From assembly GCF_000090795.2 (NCBI RefSeq), contig NW_003546258.1, forward strand, positions 555,874-615,965: 60,092 nt of DNA. Direction: 5' to 3'. The notes under the pieces were generated by a model that was given only the letters and a program-made list of their open reading frames with translations, searched no databases and had not been told where the DNA came from. Numbering within the stretch: the first letter of the stretch is position 1; each line of letters opens with the position of its first letter. The translations under genes were made by a program, and so were the position numbers. This document shows, piece by piece, positions 22,006-36,281 of this stretch. This DNA comes from Amphimedon queenslandica (lineage: Eukaryota; Porifera; Demospongiae; Haplosclerida; Niphatidae).

Positions 22006-24753
22006 AGTAAAGCAGTTACATGTATATACATGTAGACCTATTCCCGCTAAAGTCGAGAGCGAGAGCGATAGCGCACAAATGAGGCTTAGCCTGAAATGTA
22101 CAAAGGATCATAATCAGGTTACCAATGTATATTGAAAATAAGATTAACAGCTTAAACCAAATATACTTAGCAGTCTTCAGTCACGTAATTACATACATGT
22201 AACATGTACATTAAACATGCACATCATCAAAAACTCATTTTAATCTAGTTCATGTATAGTATGTGGTCATCCACTATAAAGAGACTAAGGTACATAAACA
22301 GAGCCCTTAAGAAGCATGGCCTCTCACCACAAAACCCTTCCGACAAGTAGCGACCAATTAGATTGAGCTCATCTCCATGGCAACGACTAACATAAACATA
22401 GCGAAGGGTATTAGTACACAAAATCCTTCTAGGGAGTCTTGGAATGTCACATACGCTGAGAGAAAGGAAGAAGGTATAAGGCACACTTTAAAATATTTTA
22501 ATAAAAACATAAACAAATTATTGCAACACATAGACACTAATACTGGACATGGTAGAGTGATTGATGATTATAGCTTGAGTGGAAGGCCAATAAAACAGAG
22601 GAACTATGTTACACAGTAATCTTTATATTGAAAACTACTCAACTGCGTCATTTATCAAGTGATATAATATTTTCATTACTCATTGAGGACAATTTCTAAA
22701 TTAGTGTTCAAGAAGTGATTATTAATATATTGACACATCAATGGCTTCAGAAATGGTAAAGAACTAATTAACAGAAAATGGTGACATAGCCTAGGAATCA
22801 CCTGACTGTAGGAGGGGACACAGACCCTTTAACATAATGTACACACTATGATGTATAGTTACACCAACTTAAATATACTTCTAATGTTAGTGCACAGTAC
22901 TTAAACCCACATTAATTAAACATGAACATGTAGTACATGTATAATTTACTAGTACATGTATAATTTACTAGTACATGTATAATTTACTAGTACATGTATA
23001 ATTTACTAGTACATGTATAATTTACTAGTACATACTAAACAACACTCGTGTACTACACAGGACAGAGAGACACGTTCAATCTAGCCAAACCTCAACAAAT
23101 ACATTCACATGTATACATGTACAGTTACATACACATGTACATGTACATGTGTACGTGCACATTTGTTATTATCATATAGTAGTATGTGGTGATTGTGGTA
23201 TAGTATATAATATTATGTTATACTAGCACCTTTAATATAAGGCGACCACTCTACCAGCTGTCAGTGTAAACACCTGTAACATAATTATAAAACCCTCTTC
23301 TCTCTCTTTCTCTTCTATGCATGCACATACGTGTACATGTACATGTACAATGTACATGTAGCTGTAGGTTATAATTATGCTAATGCGTTAGACACCATAT
23401 ACCAAAGGCTACAGTAGCAATTAGAGCTTCATGATTATATTAAATAATAATAAGTATAAGAATGATAATAATAATAATAATAACAAGACAATGGCAGTAA
23501 CACAAAGGGTCTGTGTAAACTAGTGCTGCTGGACTGAAGCCTGTAGGAACTGATTGAGAGAATAACTCATGCATTGAAAGGGTTTGGTACAAGTGCTAAA
23601 ACAATTATAATTGAAGCAGTGACAGGTGGTGGAGTATAATAACAATATTTCACAGTCTTCAATTAATAATTAGAAAATAAACTTGGGCTAAACACAGATC
23701 CTTCATAATACACAAAATACACATACGCACATATAATACAATATTAATAATCCTCAATAATACACGTACAACATAAATACATATACAGTATAAATACATG
23801 TACATAAGAATAAATGTATGCATGTATATATAAATATATATATGCATGCAGTAAATGCTATTAATTAGATTTGTTACATGAATAGCAATGTGTACACTTA
23901 ACAAAGAGAAGCTGACCAATTCCTAGTAAAGGTAACGGATAATATGCCATAAACAGCAGCCAAAGAAATTGTACAATAAACACGTAGGAACATATGAAAT
24001 GAGAGAGAGCGAGTTAGAATGGGGAGGAGGGAGAGAAGGTAATTGGAAATTGCACGTGCTGTTTATGCAAATATAAAATTCCTAAGCTTTCGTAAATCCT
24101 CAAAGGCCAGAGAACGTCAGAAATGTTATTCAAAATGTTCCCACAGCTGCAACATGTACATGTACGGCGAGAGATGAGAGGAACGCTGGCCCCTTTGAGT
24201 TTACATGTACATGTAAAGGTAACTGTGGCAACCATGTTGATCATGAGTAAAGTGCGAGTTGACATTTCACAAAATGAAAACCAAAAGAAACCAAACCAAC
24301 AGGAATAAATAATGAAGGAGTCCTTATACATGAAGGCTGCACCAATCAATGTCATTATACAGGAATTATCCTTACACATTAACAACACTGTGTCATTACT
24401 TAATAACAGCTAGTGCTAGAGACATAATATCTTTACATCTTACATTTACTTGCTAGAAGTACACATTGCATATAGTCCATTGCATAAGTACATTCTACAT
24501 ACAGTATCAGTACTGTATTATACTGAAAGGACTCAAAGTGATCCTGGATAGTCTTAAGACAACAGTAGGAGGACTAGGGAGACAATCCCACACAAACCAG
24601 TACCAGATATACCACCATATAGTGGGCACTGGCCCAGCCCAACTGTATACACAGTATTGATATCTCTATAGAAACTTTCCATTAGCCCAGGGCAGGTCAG
24701 TGCATCTTTGTGTCAACATTACTTTAGTTTATAATGATAATAATAGTATGGGA
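21345..24753. other. 3.4-kb intergenic/upstream region of Glass-like B
   Basis: No gene recognised. It contains a possible TATA element (ATATAAAG on the minus strand, 21573-21580), (TAT)n tracts near 21970, a 19-bp tandem array (22932-23034) and many TACATG tracts. Short ORFs here lack domain matches. It may hold regulatory sequence for Glass-like B and the UBOX5 3' UTR. Confidence 0.45.
22932..23034. repeat. 19-bp tandem repeat, about 5.4 copies
   Basis: Perfect repeats of AGTACATGTATAATTTACT begin at 22932, 22951, 22970, 22989 and 23008, with a partial sixth from 23027. Confidence 0.97.
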
Positions 24754-26200
24754 TCAAAGCTCAGGGGCATTAGAAGAGGAGGGGGGAGAAGGGAGAGAGG
24801 GAGGGAACAGAGAGGAAAGAGCTAGGTCTAAACTATCAGTGACAAGTCTCTCATGAGTTATATCAACTTCATTAACCTTTCCAATGGAAGAATGAGCATC
24901 ATCTTGCATAACAGCTCTTTCTACAATAACAATGACATTAAGAAATTTAATATGTACATATATTTACCCGATGAAGCTGGTTTCTTACTGGACAATGTTC
25001 TCCTTCGCTCAATAGGTTTATCAACACTCTCATCATTACTGCTTGCTCTATTGTTCAGCACTATAAGGACAGATAGAGTGTTGCATAATGCATCATATAC
25101 TAACTTTGTTTATGCTTAAGGATATCCTCAGCAGTACCTACAGTCCTCTCTACTTGTCCCTCTATTGAAGACACATATTCATCAATACTAGTCTTTAATA
25201 ACGGACAGAACGCTGGTCTACTGGTGTAGGGTATGCCGGTGAATGGGTCAGTTGGAGGACGTCCATTCATAGTGTCCAGCTCTATTGATTTATCCACAGT
25301 AGATTGATCCACATAATACCCTGATGGTAGCAGAACAGGTAGAGTCATTAGATTATGTGTGATGGAGTCCATGTATTGTAATGGAGGATCGGCTAGTTTG
25401 AGTTCTTTATTAATTGGTATCTCCTCTTTCTCTCTCTCCCTCTTTCTCTTCCCCCTCTCCTCCCTGATGTTACTGTTATAAACTAAGGGGACTGCCGGCC
25501 TGCATCTATCACATCCTGCTGTCTCTCTATTTATCAGTAATTGCTTAAAATCTTCAAATAATTTACAAGGTCCAATAGTGCTGTCACCATGTCTCCGGTC
25601 ATTCATTGGTAGTTGTGTCCATAGTTCAAGTGACTTTATCAATAATGGTTTATGACCAGTCCAGTGCAATATATTAATATTAATGTCACTAGTGATGACT
25701 CCTCTACCAACATGGATAGGTGTAGATATTGGTAGAGGAGGAGAGGATTGTGATACATTATTTACTGTTAGTCTTTGGCTGTTGGTATATTTGGTGCATA
25801 GTTCACTGCCAGGAACCGCCTCAGGTAAGCAGACACTATCAAGCTTAGTTGGGTCACTGAAAACCAACATTATAATTGAATTAATGTCTCCTTCATCTCG
25901 CCTTACACTGAATGAATTCTTAATGGCCCGGACTTCTTTTGAAGTACCAACAGTTAGTTTTATAATGTCATTAATATCTAATCTTAATTCTATCAGGATA
26001 TACAGTAATTGCAAGGGAAACTTAAATTGAGCGGAAAGCATTACAGGAGACCTTATAAACCTCTCCAGCAGCATGCCCTTGGATCTATGGGCCCTCTCCA
26101 TGGAGAACAAGTTACTCATACCATATCCATCAACTGTGAGGCTTGAGGTGTGATAGGACTGGAGTAATGGATCATACGCACTGTTAATTACATCAGCCAT
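24754..26200 (-). CDS. UBOX5: UBOX5 / RNF37, U-box E3 ubiquitin ligase (3 exons, 451 aa)
   Basis: Exons (coding order): 25105-26200, 24968-25060, 24754-24920 (1356 nt, in frame). The N-terminal RNF37 domain shows LTVDGYGMSNLFS...RSKGMLLERFIRSPV, matching vertebrate ISADGYEVENLIS...RSHGFRTEYFIKPPV. The U-box is at about residues 277-343 (DSITHNLMTLPVLLPSG, VDQSTVDK, GRPPTDPFTG). The last exon, ITHERLVTDSLDLALSS, matches vertebrate LSHEQKLSQSLEIALAS. The large first exon ends at a GTTAGT donor; reading through gives a stop after three codons, so an intronless model would truncate the protein. U-box proteins recruit E2 enzymes for ubiquitin transfer. No C-terminal RING-like CxxC segment of the vertebrate protein is seen. 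Confidence 0.93.
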
Positions 26201-29401
<3,201 letters not shown>

Positions 29402-29902
29402 NNNNNNNNNNNNNNNNNNNNNNNNNNNNNNNNNNNNNNNNNNNNNNNNNNNNNNNNNNNNNNNNNNNNNNNNNNNNNNNNNNNNNNNNNNNNNNNNNNN
29501 NNNNNNNNNNNNNNNNNNNNNNNNNNNNNNNNNNNNNNNNNNNNNNNNNNNNNNNNNNNNNNNNNNNNNNNNNNNNNNNNNNNNNNNNNNNNNNNNNNNN
29601 NNNNNNNNNNNNNNNNNNNNNNNNNNNNNNNNNNNNNNNNNNNNNNNNNNNNNNNNNNNNNNNNNNNNNNNNNNNNNNNNNNNNNNNNNNNNNNNNNNNN
29701 NNNNNNNNNNNNNNNNNNNNNNNNNNNNNNNNNNNNNNNNNNNNNNNNNNNNNNNNNNNNNNNNNNNNNNNNNNNNNNNNNNNNNNNNNNNNNNNNNNNN
29801 NNNNNNNNNNNNNNNNNNNNNNNNNNNNNNNNNNNNNNNNNNNNNNNNNNNNNNNNNNNNNNNNNNNNNNNNNNNNNNNNNNNNNNNNNNNNNNNNNNNN
29901 NN
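29402..29902. other. Assembly gap (501 Ns)
   Basis: Unresolved bases, flanked by GAGAGA/GGGA repeats on both sides. The gap is probably an uncloned or collapsed GA microsatellite. Confidence 0.99.
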
Positions 29903-29968
<66 letters not shown>

Positions 29969-30155
29969 GGGAGAAAGGGAGGGAGAGAGGGAGGGAGAGA
30001 GAGGGAGAGAGGGAGAGAGAGAGAGAGGGAGAAAGGGAGGGAGAGAGAGAGGGAGGGAGGGAGAGAGAGAAAGAGAGAGAGAGAGAAAGGAAGGGAGAGA
30101 GGGGGAGGGAGAGAGAGAGAGAGGGAGAGTGAGAGAGGAAGACAGAGAGAGAGAC
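29903..30155. repeat. (GA)n / GGGA purine tract
   Basis: Continues the purine repeat on the right side of the gap, first pure GA and then GGGAGAGA variants. Confidence 0.95.
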
Positions 30156-30876
30156 AAAAGGAGATAAGATCTGATAATAAAAGAACTTTAAACTTTACAA
30201 CATGACCTAATACTAACATTAACTAACACTTGATATATATGTACATGTACACATACATGTATCATGTATGTAATAAATGATTTAAGAAAGTCTTTCATGA
30301 TTAGTGCTTGTGGTAAGGTACAGGAAACCAGCTAAAGGAAGAGAATATGAGTGTGTGTGTATGTGACTCACGACTCTTTGAGCTACAAGTGTTGTCATAC
30401 ATGTGGTTTTACCAAACAATGACATCATTATAATTATAATTATAACACGCTCATTCCTATACCGCCCGCCTCATTCCCATACTGCCCGTTTTCATACTTA
30501 TACTACTAAACACAAAATGTACGTACAAAACAAGAAAAAAATGAATATTATAATGAGCTAAAAATAATCCCGAACCCACTCGGTCTCATTCTAATACCAC
30601 CTGATCTCATTCCCAGTCTACCCAAACCCATTCCTATGCATTATAATATTCATTACATCTTTTAACGTACCCAAGGTAAGTCTGTATGTCTATTAATAAA
30701 CAAATGGAGGAGCCAGGGACACGGAAAGAGAGAGAAAAGTCAAATCCAAGTTCTCCATTAGTTGACCACGCCCATCAACGTGGAGCAGCATTTGACCACG
30801 CCTATTTGAATTAAGAAGCGATTGATAACTATTAATAACTTGTTATCATCATGGCGACGTGTTGCATAGCTCCATC
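30156..30876. other. Upstream region of the FN3 receptor
   Basis: No ORF of note. About 30450-30650 carries degenerate copies of a 'catt-c-catac-gccc' motif. A short upstream ORF (30851-30880) ends on the receptor start codon. Confidence 0.45.
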
Positions 30877-33800
30877 ATGACAGCATCACTATCTTTATTC
30901 ATGAGAAGGCTACTCTTCCTTAGCCTGATACTGCAGTATCTACTCCACCATTGCAATGGGCTTATACGGCGAGATACTAGATCTAGTAAGTACTGGTAAT
31001 CTACATTCAACAGTTAACACTGCATTCACTGTATGCTGCAGATGATAGTGAAATCTTGCCAAGGTCACCTAGTCCAATAACTTCAATGCAATGGAGAATA
31101 CAAGAAGAGAGGCTTTATCTCAGATGGATTGAGAACAGTACTGCTAGTGGACTCATGAATGATGCTATGATGCGTCATTATATTCATATACACAGAATGG
31201 TTTTGTTTCATAATACATACGTGCCAAGTGATGACTCACCCACTACTGTCATTAGAACATTAAGAGGCTCTCGATCAGCTCAAATAACTGGCCTAAGACC
31301 AAAGAGCATTTACCAAATAAAAGTAACAAAAAATAATAACAACAATAATAATTATTTTTATTAATACTAACGATACTTTTATAGATGGTAACGTTATCAA
31401 GATCAGAAACATTATCAAGCAAACCAATACGCATTAATACAGGACAATTAGGTACAATTATTGATTTATACTAGTTAACTAATAATATTTATTAATTACC
31501 AGAGTTCTTACGTGCATACAATTTGACTGTTTCAAAAGTTAAGGATACCAGTGCAGTATTCATATGGTATTATGAGCCACCTTTTGTATATGAAATCAGT
31601 TTTAAGGTTTAGCAATAAAAATAATAATAATAATAATAATAACAATAATATTGTATGTTTCAGTTGGAATGTACTGGAGTTCAGTTATATAAAGATGCTG
31701 TTAAAGTTACTAAACCAGTGATCAGATTCACATATGAAGCACTCCCTACAACAAAAGGACAGTGTTCCTATTATTCAACAACCCTCCAGCCTAATACAAT
31801 GTATCATTGTCATTTATTAACAGTAGCTGACAGCAGTATCAGCAGCCAGCCTTACAGTCAAGTACAGTTTTCAACATCAATTGGAAGTAAGTTAAAACCA
31901 CAAAGTATACGCATGTGCATAAACAAAGGTATATATGCATGTATATATGTATACTATTATGCATTCAAAGTCATGAACATAATGTCCATTTTAATAATTA
32001 CTAAACTGATTATTTCATAGGGCCATCTGCTCCACCTATGCCAGTAATTGTAACAGATGCTAAACATAAATATGATTTTAGTGTCAAATTATTTAAATCA
32101 AGTCTTAAATATGGACCAATAAGGTATAGGATAATGACACGTTAATACTATAACAATCTGCTCTTGATACTAACACACTGCACTAACAGTCATTATACAG
32201 TGTATGCTGTCCCAGTTACACGTTCCAGTGGGTCCTCATTGAATCATCCATTCACTCCAGTAGTGCCTTACAATGCACTGATGCATAAATCAGTAACAAT
32301 GCACTTAGCATCAGAAGTATCAACAAGATTACCATTCATGATTGGACTCTATGGAAATGAGACTTTACCAAATGAGCTGTATTTTGAAGGAGAAGATATA
32401 AAAAGAACTGGAGCATTCAAGGAAAATGAATACTACACATTTATTGTATTTGCTTTTACTAAAATAAAGGTAATTACATGTACATTCATAACAAATGGAT
32501 GATTCCTTTTTTGTTATACAATAAATTCTGATACATATCTAATCAAAATTGGGTTTTATGAAATTGAAAGTTGCTCAAAAATCAGACCAAAAAGTCCAAA
32601 TTTTGCCAAAAATGACTAGGAAGAAATCCTCCATTTTTATTATTTTTCTGATGCTTATACATGTACTTAAGTTGTGTAGAAAGTTTGAGCTGGTTCCGTT
32701 TAAAATTGGATTTTTTATGAACTTTTAAAGTTGCTCGAAAATTGGACCAAAGTCCCTATACTTTAGTACAGGAACTTTGTAAAGATTCCTTGTAGGAAGC
32801 CTCGTTGTAGGATTTGTTATAGGAATTTCTCCTTGTAGGATTCTAATGGAACTGCATTATACTCAATGAGTTTACCTGCCAACCCACCAATACACATTGG
32901 TTAGTAGTATACTAGTAGATACAGTAATGCTTTATCTTGTGTGGATGTGTAGAGTATAGTGAAGATGATATTTGGATAGAAGAAAAGAAACCAACCATAA
33001 AACACTTTGTGTTCATTACACTGTACACTATACTCTCAATAACTGGTATCCTAATAGGAACATTGCTTCTTATATGCTGCATATTAATAAACAACAGATA
33101 CTGGACTTTTGGTAAAATGTAAGACACAAAGTACATACCGTAGGGTGTCTTTTCTGAGGGCTATATAATTATTTCATGGATTTTGTTGCTATTTGCAAAA
33201 ATAAATTTCCTGAATTAATTGTTTATGGATGTGGAAAATTCGAATTCAGGATAAAATTGCAAAATTTAATACAGCAAAGTATACATGTATATTCGCTAAA
33301 TCTATAGCTCTCAAAAAAAGTGCCCTATGGTATACATGTACTGTACATTACTACTTGTATAGAAAAAGAAAATATAAAAAACTAACCAACAAAGAGAGCG
33401 AAGAGGAGGAGGAGGAGGAAGTGACCATATTCATGAACTCATTTATAGTAAAAAAATAATAATAAAATGAATAAAATAATTAATTGAATTTTATGTCCTT
33501 CAGGATACTCTGAAATCAGAGACAAAGAGAGCCACAAAACCTAGAGGTCATGGATCATTGAGACTAGAAGAATTAAAATTACTTGCACACGAGGAGGTTA
33601 ATTAAACAACAACATGTACCTTTATCATTGATTAATAATTCTTTATAATTGTAGAATGATGAAGATTACAGACCTGATTTATTTTCAATAGTGACACCTC
33701 CAGATTCGCCTGTTGCTGTTAACAAACCAACATCTCCATTGGTAACACACGCAATAATTAACGAAACTAATAACGAACAATGTAACAATGAGAGGAAAGG

Positions 33801-34428
33801 GCAAATTGATACCGAATACAATGACAGCAAAGCTACATGTACCAAATCAAGTAGCTACATCAATAGCTCAGTGGCAGCTCATGTTAATTGCAGTGATGAC
33901 GGAATGATGACTGCAGGTACATTCAAGCTACCAAGAGCAATAAAATATGTGCCACCCACTTCAGCCATGAACAGTCAGCAGTATTACAAGACACACACAC
34001 CTGGGACACCTCTAAGGAGAATGCCTGAACCAGTACCAATCAGTAAAGAGCCGTCTAGACTGAGTCGGGAAGTATCCAAAGCATCTATATTGAGTGAAGA
34101 CGTGTCAAAAGAAATAACTGGAGATCCGTCCATTAGCAGAGAGCCTTCCCAAGATGTAGGAGTGATAATAAATGATCCATCGATTAGCAAGGAGTCCTCT
34201 AGTGACCCGTTTGATGACCCGTCCATTAGTAGAGAAGCGTCTTCCAAGGAAATGGAAGGAGTTAGTAACGGAGGGATTAGAATACAAATCATTAATCCGG
34301 ACAATGAAATTGAAGAGCTAATTGATACTGGAATCAAAATGAATGACAGAATGGAATCAGAAAATGCGAATCGTCCAGGAATAGGAACAAATCCTGAAGA
34401 AATAGTAACAAATCTTATTGATTGGTGA
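30877..34428 (+). CDS. Single-pass fibronectin-III receptor-like membrane protein (12 exons, 772 aa)
   Basis: Exons: 30877-30985, 31042-31322, 31385-31451, 31503-31606, 31664-31886, 32021-32123, 32190-32469, 32839-32899, 32953-33118, 33363-33420, 33504-33596, 33655-34428 (2319 nt, in frame). A signal peptide (RRLLFLSLILQYLL) is followed by about 400 extracellular residues with FN3-like pieces: AQITGLRPKSIYQIK; LQPNTMYHCHLLTVAD; and a membrane-proximal segment (YGPIRSHYTVYAVPV...YYTFIVFAF) recalling receptor tyrosine phosphatase ectodomains. One transmembrane helix lies at about 428-455, then a basic stretch and a tail of about 300 residues. The tail has no kinase or phosphatase domain but repeats DPSIS-R/K-E motifs. 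Family not identified. Exon 9 could end at two GT sites; only GTAAGA (33119) keeps frame. Confidence 0.8.
32525..32780. repeat. Dispersed palindrome-core repeat in FN3 receptor intron 7
   Basis: About one and a half units in + orientation, with 'ttttgccaaaaatgactagg', 'ttgtgtagaaagtttgagct' and a decayed core, CCCTATACTTTAGTACAGG, near 32754. Confidence 0.75.
33136..33332. mobile_element. MITE of the TACCGTA family, copy C (197 bp)
   Basis: The left end TACCGTAGGGTGTC and CTGAGGGCTATA pair with the right end (complement TACCATAGGGCAC, TGAGAGCTATA). TA is present at both ends. It is non-coding, in FN3 receptor intron 9. Confidence 0.65.
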
Positions 34429-34501
34429 ACAAAGATAAAATGACAATAATAATAATAACAGTAACAATAAAATGATAATGATTGTAGTAATGAATATATA
34501 A

Positions 34502-35611
34502 TTAGCTAAGTACGACTTTAATGTTTTCTAATAGTTTGATGATGTCACTTAACAATAAATCAGTGTTAATATCAGAATCAGTGTTAACATCAGAATCAGC
34601 ATTAATATCAGTATCAATATCAATATCACTGATACTTAACTCGTAAAGTCTTTTATACTGTGAAATAGTACAGGAAGCACTATCATCTTGAACACTAACA
34701 AAAATAACAAAATAAAACTCATAAAACCAAAAATAATTAACAATACCTTGTTGTTCTCTTCATTGAGAGTGTCAACAGCTGTTTACAGATTGTTCTAAGT
34801 CTTTGCACAATAATCACCAATAGCTGCTTCAATGACCCTAACACTGAGCATGAACTAGTACTTGTATCATTAGAGGAGAGTTTTAGTAAGACTTGTAATG
34901 GACTGATTGCTAATAGTATGTCATCCAGTGATTGGTGTAATAATTTAATGGAGTGATTACCACTGGATACTAGTAAATAAATTAATAATAATAATAATAA
35001 TAATCTTTTTTGTATTTTTCTCTTACTATTTGCGTGTTGTTCATACAGTAATGATCTTTCCCAATAAACTCTTAGTATTTGTAATGAATGGTCATTTACC
35101 TAATAAGGAGAGAGAGAGGGGGATGGAGTAATGAAGGAATTAGAGCGTGTGGTAATTGGCATACTATAAAACTGTTGATTGATTTTGAATAATGTCTCTC
35201 TGATTGAGTCCTAGCTGTTCGCTGTCTTTGAGTTGAAAACTAAAAATAAAAATACAATAAATTATAAATAAATAAATAAATAAATAAACAAACAAACAAA
35301 TAAAATAAATAAAGTAAAAATTTACAATAAAATATGTAGATAAATAATAAAAAAAACAATAAATAAATAAATAAAACTGCTCCGTTTCCTTACAGCTGGG
35401 TCAAAGGCTACTTTATGATAAAGGCTGCCCAGTTGTTGATGGGTGGTTCCAATGATGCCAGAAACACTAACATGATGACTAGAACCAGGTGGGACATTGC
35501 CAGCTACTGACTCAGCAAAATGTATAGCCTTCATGAACAGTGAGACAATATCTCGTTCCACCTGGAGAGAAAGAGAGAGGGTGTAATTAAAATTATTATT
35601 ATAAAAATTAC

Positions 35612-35658
<47 letters not shown>

Positions 35659-36235
35659 GTGGCGTAAGAGATAAAACACTAGGGACAGTATAAAAAGGAG
35701 AAACAGAAAAGAAGAAAACAAAAATAATTATATAATTATAACAATAAATAAACAAACAAAAATTAGTATTTTTATTAAAATATATACTATCATCATCATC
35801 AATGCAGTACGTACCTCTTGCACAGACACTCTACTCAATGGAGGTCTGTCTTGTATGGCGCGTCCAAATTCATAATAAACGTTACACAGGTCCATTTCAA
35901 TGTTGAGCCATATTGTAGGATGGTTTGACAATCTCTTCAATAACGCTTTACCTTTATTGTAATAGTCTATAGATCTATTGTAATGGCTCCTCTCCTCCAG
36001 ACTAAACTCTGCCCCTCCTCCCTCCTTTGCTTGTTTCTGATGTTCAATGGCCGCCAGTACTCTACTAAGACTGCCTAGGTTAGCGTTCAATAGTGACTGG
36101 TTAGGTACACTGCCTGTCTCCTTAAACAAAGTCAGTCCTTTAGTGATACACTTGTAACTTTCATCACATAATGAGGTTTTAGCACTATAGTCTGGAGAAA
36201 GAAGGAATCATCATTAAAATTATTATTATTAATTA

Positions 36236-36281
<46 letters not shown>

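Noticed and set aside
22245-22484. Minus-strand ORF after a good acceptor (ctctcag), with IPRLPRRILCTNTLRYVYV, faintly like a SOCS-box tail
   Set aside because: No partner exon, no diagnostic SOCS BC-box or Cul box, and the + strand has an equally long ORF. I cannot support a gene.
23659-24388. Hydrophobic or Cys-rich ORFs on the minus strand
   Set aside because: Composition follows AT/TACATG repeats; no domain or splice support.
25100-26200. Intronless 366-aa UBOX5 model
   Set aside because: Its last residues read through a GTTAGT donor; the spliced exons restore the conserved LVTDSLDLALSS segment.
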